Assembly: GCF_033115175.1 (NCBI RefSeq)
Contig: NC_084831.1
Location: 13,307,138-13,371,137, forward strand
Reading direction: 5' to 3'
Length of the DNA stretch: 64,000 bases
From: Lepus europaeus
Taxonomy: Eukaryota; Chordata; Mammalia; Lagomorpha; Leporidae
Within the stretch, counting starts at the first letter, position 1, and each line of letters starts with the position of its first letter. Under the pieces are notes generated by a model. It had not been told where the DNA came from and did no database searches. It saw only the letters and a program-made list of their open reading frames with translations. Positions 1 through 14,332 of this stretch are shown here, piece by piece. The position numbers and the translations under genes were made by a program.

Positions 1-1797
1 CTGTTGGAGTACTAGTTATAGCATTAAATAAGAGTGTACAGCACATTAAAGACAGAGATCCTACATAATATTTTTTTAAATTAATTTTCTATGCCATTTC
101 CATTTTAACACCAGGTTTTTTTTTTTCATTTCCAATTCTCTTTATATACAGAAGATCGATTCAGTATATAATTAGTAAAGATCTCATCAGTTTGTACCCA
201 CGCAGAAACACAAAGTGTAAAAATACTGTTTCAGTACTAGTTATAGCATCACTGCACATTGGACAACACATTAAGGACAGATCCCACATGGGATGTAAGT
301 ACACAGTGACTTCTGTTGCTGACTTAACAATTTGACACTCCTGTTCATGGCGTCAGTAATCTCCCTAGGCTCTAGTCATGAGTTGCCAGGGCTATGGAAG
401 CCTTTAGAGTTCGCTGACTTTGATCTTATTCCGATAGGGTCATAGTCAAAGTGGAAGTTCTCTCCTCCCTTCAGAGAAAGGTACCTCCTTCTTTGATGGC
501 CCCGTTCTTTCCACTGGGATCTCACTCACAGAGATCTTTCATTTAGGTCTTCTTCTTTTTTTTTTTTTTTCTTTTCCATGGTATCTTGGCTTTCCATGCC
601 TACAATACTCTCATGGGCTCTTCAGCCAGATCCGAATGCCTTAAGGGCTGATTCTGAGGCCAGAGTGTTGTTTAGGACGTCTGCCATTCTATGAGTCTGC
701 TGTGTATCCCACTTCCCATGTTGGATCTTTCTCTCCCTTTTTGATTCTATCAGTTAGTATTAGCAGACACTTGTCTTGTTTGTGTGATCCCTTTGATTCT
801 TAGACCTATCAGAGCCATCGATTGTGAACTGAACTTGATCACTTGGACTAGTGAGATGGCATTGGTACATGTCATCTTGATGGGATTGTATTGGAATCCC
901 CTGGCACATTTCTAACTCTATCATTTGGGGCAAGTCTGATTGTGCATGTCCCAAATTGTACATCTCCTCCCTCTCTTTTTCCACTCTTAAATTTAACAGG
1001 GATCACTTTTCAGTTAAAATGTAAACACCTAAGAATAATTGTGTGTTAATTACAGAGTTCAACCACTAGTACTAAACAACAACAACAACAACAAAAAATA
1101 CTAAAAGGGATAAAGTATTACATTGTACATCTAGAGTCAGGACAAGAGCTGATCAGGTCATTGTTTCTTATAGGGTCCATTTCACTTCAACAGGTTTCCC
1201 CTTTGGAGCTCAGTTGTCACCGATCAGGGAAAACAAATGATATTTTTCTCTTTGGGACTGGCTTAATTCACTCAGCATGATGTTTTCCAGATTCTTCCAT
1301 CTTGTTGCAAATGACCGGGTTTCATTGTTTCTTACTGCTGTATAGTATTCTATGGAGTACATGTCCCATAATTTCTTTATCCAGTCTACTGTTGATGGGC
1401 ATTTGGGTTGGTTCCAGGTCTTAGCTATGGTGAATTGAGCTGCAATAAACATTAATGTGCAGATGGCTTTTTTATTAGCCAAATTAATTTCCTTTGGGTA
1501 AATTCCAAGGAGTGTGATGGCTGGGTTGTATGGTAGGGTTATGTTCAGGTTTCTGAGGAATCTCCAGACTGACTTCCATAGTGGCTTACCCAGTTTGCAT
1601 TCCCACCAACAGTGGGTTAGTGTCCCTTTTTCCCCACATCCTCTCCAGCATCTATTGTTGGTAGATTTCTGAATGTGAGCCATTCTCACCGGGGTGAGGT
1701 GAAACCTCATTGTGGTTTTGATTTGCATTTCTCTGATTGCTAGTGATCTTGAACATTTTTTCATGTGTCTGTTGGCCATTTGGATTTCCTCTTTCAA
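1..1797 (-). mobile_element. LINE-1 3' part: ORF2 C-terminus and 3' UTR
   Basis: The minus strand of 1210-1797 encodes the end of L1 ORF2, with the cysteine-rich [17 protein letters not shown] stretch and the terminal FSLIGDN just before the stop. 1-1209 is the AT-rich 3' UTR, including an (AAC)n run near 1077-1097 and two similar blocks (about 10-60 and 232-285) that look like an internal duplication. The poly-A end lies outside the window. The open frame suggests a fairly young rabbit L1. It is joined at 1797/1798 to an inverted 5' part. Confidence 0.9.
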
Positions 1798-2890
1798 AAA
1801 GACTACTGGAACTCATCGAAGAGTTTGGCAAAGTAGCAGGATATAAAATCAATGCACAAAAATCAACAGCCTTTGTATACACAGGCAATGCCACGGCTGA
1901 GGAAGAACTGCTAAGATCAATCCCATTCACAATAGCTACAAAAACAATCAAATACCTTTGAATAAACTTAACCAAGGATGTTAAAGATCTCTACGATGAA
2001 AACTACAAAACCTTAAAGAAAGAAATAGAAGAGGATACCAAAAAATGGAGAAATCTTCCATGCTCATGGATTGGAAGAATCAATATCATCAAAATGTCTA
2101 TTCTCCCAAAAGCAATTTATACATTCAATGCAATACCAATCAAGATACCGAAGACCTTCTTCTCAGATCTGGAAAAAATGATGCTGAAATTCATATGGAG
2201 ACACAGAAGACCTCGAATAGCTAAAGCAATCTTGTACAACAAAAACAAAGCCGGAGGCATCACAGTACCAGATTTCAGGACATACTCCAGGGCAGTTGTT
2301 ATCAAAACAGCATGGTACTGGTACAGAAACATATGGATAGACCAATGGGACAGAATAGAAACACCAGAAATCAATCCAAACATATACAGCCAACTTATAT
2401 TTGATCAAAGATCCAAAACTAATCCCTGGAATAAGGACAGTCTATTCAATAAATGGTGCTGGGAAAATTGGATTTCCACGTGCAGAAGCTTGAAGCAAGA
2501 CCCATACCTTTCACCTTACACAAAAATTCACTCAACATGGATTAAAGACTTAAATCTACGACCCGAAACCATCAAATTATTAGAGAGCATTAGAGAAACC
2601 CTGCAAGATATAGGTACAGGCAAAGACTTCTTGGAAAAGACCCCAGGAGCACAGGCAGTCAAAACCAAAATTAACATTTGGGATTGCATCAAATTGAGAA
2701 GTTTCTGTACTTCAAAAGAAACAGTCAGGAAAGTGAAGAGGCAACTGACAGAATGGGAAAAAATATTTGCAAACTATACTACAGATAAAGGGTTGAAAAC
2801 CAGAATCTACAAAGAAATCAAGAAAATCCACAACAACAGACAAACAACCCACTTAAGAGATGGGCCAAGGACCTCAATAGCCAATCCTTT
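1798..2890 (+). mobile_element. LINE-1 ORF2 middle part, inverted relative to 1-1797
   Basis: The plus strand reads the reverse transcriptase C-terminal part of L1 ORF2 (KVAGYKINAQKS, then [22 protein letters not shown] and onward). It stops where L1 reads ..RWAKDLN.., and the minus-strand piece picks up at [14 protein letters not shown], so the two pieces are adjacent in ORF2 but in opposite orientation. One in-frame stop lies near 1961 and a frame change near 2850. This is the structure left by twin priming during target-primed reverse transcription. Confidence 0.9.
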
Positions 2891-3189
2891 TTTTAAAGAA
2901 AGGTATTTTCCCTCGGGTGTAGAACCCAAGGCTCACGGTCGTCACTGGTAACTGAGCTGGGGGAAGCTGCCCGTGCACAGGGGGGCGGCAGCCTTTGGCT
3001 GGCAAGCCTCAGCCTCGGGGCCACAGGGCGCTGAGGTCACCCACCCCCTGCACTCTGCTCCAGGTGCCCCCCAGCCACAGCGGGGAGCTTAGGCGCTCCA
3101 GGCCTGTCTTGGGACTGGCTCACAGCTCCCACACCCAGTTCACTTCTGGGGACCGGCCACCCCAAGCCAAGGTCGTCGGCGAGAAGCCA
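2891..3189. other. Unique sequence between L1 and copy A promoter
   Basis: GC content rises sharply after the L1 ends. No coding exon or repeat is recognised. Confidence 0.5.
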
Positions 3190-3452
3190 CAGCCACGCGG
3201 AAGTGACAAGAAGTGCCGATGCCTGTGCCGCACACGTCCTAGGGCCCCGCCGCTGGCCCTGCCCCTACCGCCGGATCCCGCCTCCAGCCCCGCCCCCACT
3301 GCCAGCCCCGCCCCGCCCCCGTAGGCCCCTGGCCCCTCCCACGGTGGGCGGAGCCTGACCACCCCTAACACCAGTGCAGCGGCTCTACCCGCGGGCCCTC
3401 AGCCCACAGCTGTGACCTGCGCCCGAGCTGCCAGGCCTGCCGCCGCCGCCAG
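3190..3452 (+). promoter_or_regulatory. CpG-rich 5' flank of AKR7 copy A
   Basis: A CpG-dense stretch with several GC boxes (CCCCGCCCCC type, 3290-3325) lies directly upstream of the exon 1 ATG. The last 60 bases resemble the region upstream of copy B exon 1 (CTCAGCCC.. then GCCGCCGCCAGC before ATG), so this is the duplicated ancestral promoter. No TATA box is seen. Confidence 0.55.
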
Positions 3453-3582
3453 CATGTCCTGTCCGGTGAAGCAGCGCCTGCCCGCCACCGTGCTGGGCGC
3501 CATGGAGTTCGGGCGCCGCATGGACGCCCCTTCCAGCGCCGCGGCCCTGCTAGAGTGGCAGCGCCACCCCCTGAGCAGTTGA
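3453..3582 (+). pseudogene. Copy A exon 1 remnant fused to intron 1 sequence
   Basis: It starts [26 protein letters not shown] (family text, given here in part) and leaves the family consensus at about 3546. From there GCCCTGCTAGAGTGGCAG matches intron 1 of copy B (reverse complement near 24655-24675). The frame ends at TGA 3580-3582. Confidence 0.75.
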
Positions 3583-5007
3583 AGAGAGGGGAACAGTGTC
3601 TGCGGCCTCCCCTTCCGGGCTCCGTCTGAGGCTCCAGGATCCAAACCCACCCTCCTGCAGCCCAGACCCAGGGCGCCCAGGAGAGAGCCCCTGGAGAAGT
3701 CAGGTCCGAAAGGGAACATTGCAGGCCAGCTCCCTCTCCTGGCTGCCTGCTGCTGCATCCCTGGGAGGCCGCTGTGATGGCTCTAGTTGGGTCATTGTTG
3801 CACAGGTGGAAGACCCGGATCCAATTCCCAGCCACCAGGCATTTGGGAGTAAACCAGCAAACGAATCAGAAATCCATCCTGTCTCTCTGTCAAGAAGGAA
3901 AGGGGCGGGGGGAGAGGAGGAGGAGAGGAAAGAGAGTTGCAGGCAGTGGGCACGAGTGTGCAAAGGCACTGCGTGGCTGTGTGCTGCAGGAGCCATGGCA
4001 GCTTCGGGAGGCTGTGTCGTGGGGGCCTGCTGACTGCGAGGCCGTCGGAAGAGGCCGGAGCCCTGCCTGGCACACACAGTGCAGCCTCGGAAATGTCCCT
4101 GGTGGCTTTGCTTTCATTGGCACATGTGGCCTTTGTCCCCGGTTCAGATAAGGGAGCCCCACCACCCTCGGCCACGTGGACCTCCGTGGCCTCTCTGCGG
4201 ATCCCCCGCTGCCTCCCAGGGAGACGCTGATCTTTCCCCTGCTTTGCTGTTTTCCTCTCCAACTCCCTCTCTTCTGTCCTTGAGGCCAGGCCCAGCGGGG
4301 TCCAGGTCCTCAGATCTCAGATCTGAAGCCCCCATCCAGAAGGGGAGGGGTGGTGGTGGGAGGGGAGAGTCCCTCGTGAGCAGGTGCCAAACCCATTCTC
4401 TCCCAGGTCACGAGGGCTCTGCTCACTGCCTCTACCCAACAAGTGACTTTCTAAGCATGAAAAGTGTGAGAGGGTCTCTCCTCTTCCTCCTCCACCAGCC
4501 AATCCCCGGAGGGGCTGGGGGATATGTACGGAGCTCCCCCCACTGAGCTGGGAGCCAACCATGTGCCTGTGCTATGGGGATGAGTCTGCCTGCCCCTTGC
4601 CTTTCCTTCCTTGGGGCCCTCATGGACACCTCTCACATCTCTGTCTTGAATCCTGCTCAGCCTACTTACTGGTCTCCCTGTTTCTAGACAGGCTTTTGTC
4701 CATGCTGCCTTCAGGGCCGTCTTCCAGATCTACCAGGCGGACCACTGGGTGCCTGTCCTACAAGCATTCAGAGGCTCCTATGGGCCCCTGTATCAGGACT
4801 CCAGGGAGTGCACCCATGTCCAGGCCCTGGTCTGCAGCCCTTCTCTTGCTCTGTCTCTCCCTGGACCTGGCGGCAGGGGCTCCCACACACGGCGTTCCTG
4901 CCTCCTCCTTTGACCTGTGCCCCACGCTCTAGACGAGCTTCACCCAATTCACAAACGGCAGCCTCTGTCTACCAAAGCCTTCCTGAACTCCCAGGCAGGC
5001 TCCTGAG
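3583..5007. other. Copy A intron 1, unique part
   Basis: 3583-3740 matches intron 1 of copy B. The rest is GC-rich with no exon or recognised repeat; short open frames here lack family features. Confidence 0.4.
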
Positions 5008-5337
5008 TTTTTTTTAAAGATTTATTTTACTTCTTTGAAAGACAGAGTTGTGGAGAGAGAGAGAGAGAGACAGAGAGAGAGGTCTTCCATCCACTGGTTC
5101 ATTCCCAAATGGCCAGAACGGGTGGATCTGGGCTGATCTAAAGCCAGGAGCCAGGAGCCTCATCCAGGTCTCAAATGTGGGTGCAGGGGCCCAGGAACTG
5201 GAGCAGCTTCTGCTGCTTTCCCAGGGCCGAGCAGGGAGCTGGATTGGAAGTAGAGCAGTGAGACTCGAACCAGTGCCCATATGGGATGCCAGCATTGTAG
5301 GCTGGGGCTTTAACCCACTGCGCTACAGCGCTGGCCC
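5008..5337 (-). repeat. tRNA-derived SINE (rabbit C-repeat type)
   Basis: Starts with a T-rich tail and AGATTTATTTTAC, has a (GA)n tract, and ends with GCTACAGCGCTGGCCC, the reverse of the SINE head. Confidence 0.85.
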
Positions 5338-5451
5338 TGCCCTGGGCTCTCCTAGCAGAGTGGTCCTTACACCGTGAGCCCTGGAGGGCAGGGACCGTGT
5401 GCCCTCAGGGCCGGGCCTGGCCTGTGCAGCTCACCAGAAATTGTCACTGTG

Positions 5452-5831
5452 GGCCGGCGCCGTGGCTCAACAGGCTAATCCTCCGCCTTGCGGCACCAGC
5501 ACACCGGGTTCTAGTCCCGGTCGGGGCACCGATCCTGTCCCGGTTGCCCCTCTTCCAGGCCAGCTCTCTGCTGTGGCCAGGGAGTGCAGTGGAGGATGGC
5601 CCAAGTGCTTGGGCCCTGCACCCCATGGGAGACCAGGAGAAGCACCTGGCTCCTGCCATCGGATCAGCGCGGTGCGCCGGCCTCAGCGCGCTACCGCAGC
5701 GGCCATTGGAGGGTGAACCAACGGCAAAAGGAAGACCTTTCTCTCTGTCTCTCTCTCACTGTCCACTCTGCCTGTCAAAAATTAAAAAAAAAAAAAAAAA
5801 AAAAGGAATCCCTAAAAAAAAAAAAAAAAAA
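5452..5831 (+). repeat. CSINE, full length, with target-site duplication
   Basis: Runs from GCCGGCGCCGTGGCTC to a long A tail. A perfect 16-bp duplication, AGAAATTGTCACTGTG, flanks it at 5436-5451 and 5832-5847, so this is a recent insertion. It lies in intron 1 of copy A. Confidence 0.93.
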
Positions 5832-5979
5832 AGAAATTGTCACTGTGGTGGGGACCTCCCAGCTCTTCCTGACCACGCTCAGCCTGGTTCTGATCAAGCC
5901 TCAGGAGCTCCCTACAGTCAGAGCCATTCCCACGCCCACTTTCAAGGTGAGGGGATGGGGACTCAGAGAGCATAAGTAA

Positions 5980-6918
<939 letters not shown>

Positions 6919-7144
6919 TGAGTGCCAGGTTGGGCACAGAGCTTCCCACTGTACACGGATGGCCTCTTTCCACGGTTGCACCTGTTTACTATCTGCCTTG
7001 CTCTAAGTTATTATTGGAGGGACATGGACTTTAGGCTGTGGGGTCTCTGGTACTGAGCCCGAGGGTGCCTATCACTGTGGTTGAATGAAGGAATTCTCCT
7101 TAGACATAAGCACCAGTAGTATATGCCACATCCCTGATGGTTGA

Positions 7145-7674
<530 letters not shown>

Positions 7675-8015
7675 TGAGCTGGGGCTGTCTGTGTCCGGAT
7701 TGGGGTGGGGGGTGTCTAGCTGTTTGGGGGAATCTCTTGCCACCTGCACCTACATCTTTTGAACCATCCTGGAATTGCCACAGCCTTGGTGGGGTTTCTT
7801 CTGCTTTTCTTGGGGCCTCTGTGAGGAGTGGGGGTCCTGGGCCCACATGGTCTTCCAAGTCATAATCACCTGCCGGGCAGGAATGTGGGGGGGGGGCTGG
7901 AGGCTGAGGAGCCTGGGCCGGCCCCGTCTCTGCTCCATGGTGGCCCTGGGTCAGATGGGGGCAGGTGCGTGATTCTCAGGAGCAGAGATGTCATCGGGGC
8001 CTCTGGGGAGGCTGA

Positions 8016-8680
<665 letters not shown>

Positions 8681-8734
8681 GGTTGCAATTTGAACACAGC
8701 TTTAAGTGCTAAACCCATCAGTCTCACTCCTCTG

Positions 8735-8995
8735 CTGGGAGCCGGAGCACTCAGGCCTGCCGTGGAGGTGCCCATGGTCCACACCGGAGCTCTGGGTTCA
8801 GCTCCCAGCTCCGGCTCCTGACCCAGCTTCCTGCTAACGTAGACCAAGGGAGGCTGAACAGCTGGATCCCTGCCGCCCACAAGGGGATGTGTTTTGTGTC
8901 CCTACCTCCTGGCTCCCGCTCCTGCCCTCTCTGTCTGTCTGTTGCCTTCTCTGACTCCTGCTTTCTCAAATAATAATAATAATAATAATTAGAAA
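8735..8995 (+). repeat. Older diverged SINE
   Basis: Keeps the GACCCAGCTTCCTGCTAA block and ends in an (AAT)n tail. Confidence 0.6.
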
Positions 8996-9134
8996 AACAG
9001 TTTTTGAAAGCAGTTTAAATATAGATATATTTGGTGCCCAAAAAATCCCTTCAGGATGGAAGATCTCTCTCTGTGTCTGTTGCTATGTCCGTCCAATAGA
9101 TGAAAAGTAGTAATTAAATAAACATTTAAATGTT

Positions 9135-9345
9135 TTTGAGGAGCCACCATTGTTGCTTGGCGAGTAGAACCACTCACTGACTGCAATGCGGGCGTCCCGT
9201 AGAGACACCAGATGGAGCTCCCGGCTCCCGGCCCAGCCTGGCCCAGCCTGGCCCAGCCTGGCCCAGCCCCTTGGGGCGAGTGAATCTCTGTTTTTTCCTC
9301 GCTCTGTAATTCTGCCTTTCAGATGAATAAATAAATAAAAATTTA
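9135..9345 (+). repeat. SINE with an internal GCCCAGCCTG tandem
   Basis: The SINE tail AATAAATAAATAAAAA follows a short tandem of GGCCCAGCCT repeated about four times (9230-9270). Confidence 0.55.
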
Positions 9346-9656
9346 AAAATATTTGTTTATTTGAAGGGCAGAGTTAGAGAGAGAGACAGAAAGAGAGATC
9401 TTCCATCTCCCAATTCATTCCCCCAAATGGCCACAACGGCCAGAGTGTGCCAGTATGAAGCCAGGAGCCAGGAGCTTCTTCCAGGTCTCCCACGGGGGTG
9501 CAGGGGCCCCAGCACTTGGGCCATCTTCTACTGCTTTCCCAGGCCACAGCAGAGAGCTGGATCGGAAGTGGAGCAGCTGGGTCTTGATCTAGCTCCCACA
9601 TGGGATGCTTCTGTCACAGGCAGCGGTTTTACCCGCTGCACCCTGGCACTGGCTCC
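9346..9656 (-). repeat. SINE
   Basis: Abuts the previous SINE tail to tail and ends with CCCTGGCACTGGCTCC. Confidence 0.8.
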
Positions 9657-9781
9657 AGTTAAATAAATGTTTAAAAGAGTTTTGCATTCCATGCGTACCA
9701 GAAACCTCGCAGCAGCTCATGGCCAGCGTGTACTATGAAACATCTAGGCGTGGATTTCAAAACTCTTTTGAACCCAGATAG

Positions 9782-10333
<552 letters not shown>

Positions 10334-11060
10334 GCCGCTCGCGGCTCAGCTGCCGCGGCCCTTCTATAAGTGCCTTCTCTGCCCCTTCATCCCTCCTCCC
10401 CCCCGCCAGTCTCTGCCTTAGCTGAGGCCTCCAGACCCTCGGGGTCCATGCGCTCCCTCTCCCCCGCCCTGGCCTGTGCCTTCGCAGTGTGGGCGGCCAA
10501 GGCCGATCCTGCACGAGCTTGGCCTGCTGAGTGAGGCGGGCCCTTCCCTGGTGCAGCCCTGCCCAGGTGAACCCCAACCTCGTCTCCTCTGCAGCCCGCC
10601 CTGGGCCTGAGCGGGGGCTGAGCCAGGCGCTGGGTCTGAGAGGGCAGACGCGGTGGGAGGGGTCCCCAGGTCTCCTGGTCCCGGTGCCGGCTCCAGCCTG
10701 ACCGCTCAGCAGTGGCTGCGGGGCCTCAGTCCACCCCGGCCGCAGGGTGCCTCTCCCTCAGGAGCCTCGCCCGGTCCTTGGAAATGGGACCTCGGGGACA
10801 AGTCCCCCGTGAGCCTCACCAGCAAGGACAAGGCCCCTCAGGAGGCCTGGCCCCTTTGTCCCTGTCCCTGTCTCGGCCCTGGCTTCACTCTCACCCCAGC
10901 TGAAGCCCCTGTCCTGCCCTCCCTAAGACTCGGCCTGGGCCCTGGTCTCCTTCGCTTGGGGTGGGGCACAGGCAGCCGGGTCCCGTGGCCTCTGCCAGTC
11001 CCTGGAGGCTGGTGGTAGAGGCCCAGGCCTGCTGGTGGCTGTTTGCCCATCCCCTGCATC
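10334..11060. repeat. Arm of inverted duplication: copy A 3' flank
   Basis: This stretch is nearly the reverse complement of 15926-16657, beyond the stop codon of copy B. Homology ends sharply at about 11060, after GTTTGCCCATCCCCTGCA. It presumably includes the 3' UTR; no convincing polyadenylation signal is seen inside it. Confidence 0.8.
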
Positions 11061-11249
11061 TCCCTGCTTAGACTCCCTCCAGACCTAGGCTGGGATGCGG
11101 CTTCAAGTACATATTAAGGGCCGCAGTGCAGGCAGCCAGCACTTGGCGCTGTCTCTTAAAATCCTAAAAGGGCTCGCTTGGAAATGCAGACCCTGTCATG
11201 AATGTATAAAACTCTGATCTCAGAGGCTCCTGGCCTCGGATCAGCCCAG

Positions 11250-11361
11250 CTCCAGTCGTGGCAGCCACTTGGGAGTGAACCAGGGGATGGAAGATCTCTC
11301 TCACTCTCTGCCTCTGCCTCTCTGTAACTGTTTCAAATAAATAAAGGAATATTTAAAAAAT

Positions 11362-11411
<50 letters not shown>
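11250..11411 (+). repeat. Partial SINE ending in a (GA)n microsatellite
   Basis: Only the 3' end of a SINE is left (GGGAGTGAACCAGGGGATGG onward). About 48 bases of pure GA repeats follow at 11363-11411. Confidence 0.75.
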
Positions 11412-11412
<1 letters not shown>

Positions 11413-11479
11413 GGCCCTCCTGTTTCCTCTGTAGCCGAAGTCCCCGGCGTGAGCGGTGCATCACGGCTGCTGAGTGGCT

Positions 11480-12065
11480 TAATTCGATGAAGTGGCCCCG
11501 TTGATGCAACCCTTAAAAAAAACCCTTCCCAGCTTTTCTCTTAGAGAAATTGTGCAACGAACTGATCCCAAGACTCACATGGAAATTCCAGGGACCCGGA
11601 GTAGCACAGTGATGTGCAAAAAGCGAGTTGGAAGGCTGCTGTCTCCTGATTTGGGACTTGCTAGAAAGCTACAGTGATGACAGTGTGGTGTGGGCACAAG
11701 GACAGAGGTGACTCAGAGCGGCAGGCAGGGTCCTGAAACTCCTCTGCACGCGGCCTGTGAGTTGATTCGGGCGTCACGCCCACTCGGTGGGGGCAGAATC
11801 GTCCTCGTCGCGCGGAGCTGGGCCAGCTGGGCGTCCTCACTCAGAAGCTGCGGGTTGGAGGCCTTGCAGACCAGTCGCCCAGATGAACTCCAGACGGACT
11901 GAACCCCCAAGTGGAAGGGCTAAAATTCTAAAACTGTAAGGAGAAAGCATAGGAGTAAATCTCCATGACCTTGGGCTACACAGTGGCTTCTTAGCTGAGA
12001 CACCAAGAGCCCAAACAAGGAAAGAAAAATGAGAAGCACTGGACACTAAGTGATGGAACAAGGAC
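11480..12065 (+). mobile_element. Old mammalian L1 (L1M) ORF2 fragment
   Basis: Diverged L1 text is recognisable: GCTACAGTGATGACAGTGTG, CATAGGAGTAAATCTCCATG and ACACCAAGAGCCCAAAC. The element resumes at about 13400 after younger insertions. Confidence 0.6.
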
Positions 12066-12084
12066 ATGAGCCTCCGCCCTGCTC

Positions 12085-12480
12085 CCTCATTGCCCAAAGG
12101 AGATAAACCCTGGGGCGCACTCCTCGCCCTTGAACCTCAGCTGGGTCTCACACCCTATTGCCTTCATACATCAACCCCCACGGCCACCTGAAAGACCAGT
12201 TCCAGGAATTCCCCTCTGCCTGCTGCTCCCTACCCCACCCCCAGCCCCAGCCCTCCTAAAATATAAAAAAGCCCGGCCCCTAGGGGTCGGGGCCTTCCGC
12301 CACGTGCTCCATCTTGTACACGCGGGCAGTGGGTCACCCACCTCTGCGGATTTATTTTCTCTGAATAAATTCGGTCTGACTGTAAATCTGTGCGCTGCTT
12401 CCTCTCTATCCTGTGACTCTTTTCCTCACATTGTGATGCCCCGTGTGAGGAGGCACCAATCTGCAACACTTTTCTTAACA
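12085..12480 (+). mobile_element. Solo LTR of an endogenous retrovirus (fossil, ERV1-like)
   Basis: The layout is that of an LTR: a U3 region, a TATA-like ATATAAAAAAG at about 12259, a GC-rich cap region, an AATAAA signal near 12365, then a U5-like stretch. No internal viral region adjoins it. It interrupts the old L1, so it is younger than that element but looks well decayed. The family assignment is an inference from layout only. Confidence 0.5.
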
Positions 12481-12527
12481 CTAAGCAGATGTTTAAACCC
12501 CAAAGTCTTAGGTTAACAGTTAGTTGA

Positions 12528-12768
12528 CTGGGGTTGGCTTCATGGCACAGCAGGTTGTCACCACATGTGATGCCAGCATCCCATATGGGCACCAGTTCAT
12601 GTCCCTCCTGTACTGATCCAGTTCCCTGCTAATACACCTGGGAAAGCGGTGGAAGATGGCTCAAGTGCAAGGATCCCTCCCACCCATGTGGGAGAACCGG
12701 ATGAAGTTCGTGGCTCCTGTCTTCAGCCTGGCCATTACAGCCATTTCAGAAGTAAACCAGCAGATGGA

Positions 12769-12830
<62 letters not shown>

Positions 12831-12831
12831 C
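12528..12831 (+). repeat. SINE ending in a (CT)n(GT)n microsatellite
   Basis: The SINE body is followed by about 30 bases of CT and 30 of GT repeats (12771-12831). Confidence 0.75.
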
Positions 12832-13070
12832 TCCCTCTTGTCATGCAGTGGAGGATGGCCCAGGTCCTTTGGCCCTGCACCGGCATGGGAGACCAGGAGA
12901 AGCGCTGGGCTCCTGGCTTCGGATCAGCGCGGTGCGCTGGCCACAGCGCACTGGCCGCAGCGGCCGTTGTGGGGTGAACCAACAGAAAAAAGGAAGACCT
13001 TTCTCTCTGTCTCTCTCTCTCACTGTCCACTCTGCCTGTTAAAAAATAAAAAAATAAAAATAAAAATAAT
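12832..13070 (+). repeat. 5'-truncated CSINE
   Basis: Begins inside the element at GCAGTGGAGGATGGCCCAG and ends with an (AAAAAT)n tail. Confidence 0.8.
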
Positions 13071-13399
13071 AGCTATTGGATTATTGCTGATGATTGACAG
13101 ATTAACGATGGAGGCTTGAGTCAGTTGTGGTGTCTGGTAGACGGGCCCAGTGGGAGGACTAGCCCAGTGGAGCGTGTCCTCACGAGCCAGCTCTCTCAAG
13201 AGGATGGGTTATATAGGCAGAGGTCAGCCCAGCTGTTCTCTTCCTGGCTCACCTGGGGGCCCTCGCTCTGCGTGTGTGCCACCACCACCACCTGCCACAG
13301 ACACTGGACCACTGGGCTGCCTGACCCTGAACCTGCACAGTCATGAGCCAGGATGAACCTGCTTTCTTCATCATTAGCGTCCCCCAGCTACTGTAGATG

Positions 13400-13850
13400 A
13401 AGTATTGAAAAGCTGACTCATGCAACCGCCAGGGAAGAGTGGAAAAAATATTGCCAATCACATATCAGTTAAGGACCATATATCTAGAATATGGCCGGCG
13501 CACTTACAACAGTAACTTATACAAACAGTTGAACAATGGGCCAAGGACCGGGACAGACCTTTCTCCAAGGAGACACACACACACGCACACACACACACAG
13601 ATACGCACACGGTAGGAGCTGCTCAAAGTATTACTCTGAGGGAAAGAGCAAGATCACAATGACTCAGCAGGAGAAAGCAGATCAAACCACACCTACTAGG
13701 ACTGCTAGGGGAAGGGAAACCGTGCTGCCTGGGATCTGGAGAACTTGGACCTTCACACCCTGCTGGTGGCAAAGCGGCGCGGAAGGGCCATCTGGGAACT
13801 GGCTGGCAACTTCTCACGGGTTAAGCATAGAGGTCGTAACTAAATGTTTA
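13400..13850 (+). mobile_element. Old L1 (L1M) ORF2 fragment, continuation
   Basis: GGAAAAAATATTGCCAATCA, GGGCCAAGGACCGGGACAG and CACACCCTGCTGGTGGCAAA are diverged L1 ORF2 text continuing from 11480-12065. A (CA)n tract sits at 13565-13600. Confidence 0.6.
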
Positions 13851-13854
13851 AGGT

Positions 13855-14315
13855 TTTTTTTTTTTTAAGATTGATTTTATTTATTTTAAAGGCAGAGTTA
13901 CAGAGAGAGGAGAGAGAGAGAGACTCTTCCATCCGCTGGTTCACTCCCCCAGATGGCCGCAATAGGTAAGGCCATGCTTAGCATCTAAGTAGATGGAGGC
14001 CAGGAGCCAGGAACTTCTTCCGGGTGTCCCCACATGAGCGCCGTTTCCAGTCCTGGCTGCTCCGCTTCTGATCCAGCTCTCTGCTAATGGCCTGGGAAGG
14101 CAGTGGGAAATAGCCCAAGTCCTTGGGCCCCTGCACCCCCTTAGGAGACCTGGAAGAAGCTCCTGGCTCCTGGCTTTTTGTCAGCCCAGCTCCAGCCATT
14201 GCGGCCATTTGGGGAGTGAACCAGCAGATGGCAGACCTCTCTGTCTGCTCCTCTCTCTCTTTCTATTTCTGTCTCTTAAATAAATAAATAAATAACAAAT
14301 AAATAAATCTTTTAA
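13855..14315. repeat. Two partial SINEs in opposite orientation
   Basis: A minus-strand SINE 3' half (13855-14030) meets a plus-strand SINE body (about 14036-14315) ending in AAATAAATAAATAAATAA. Confidence 0.7.
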
Positions 14316-14332
14316 AAAATTTTCCATTTTTT

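Noticed and set aside
2995-3324. 109-codon proline-rich frame upstream of copy A
   Set aside because: CpG-island sequence; it stops before exon 1 and has no family features.
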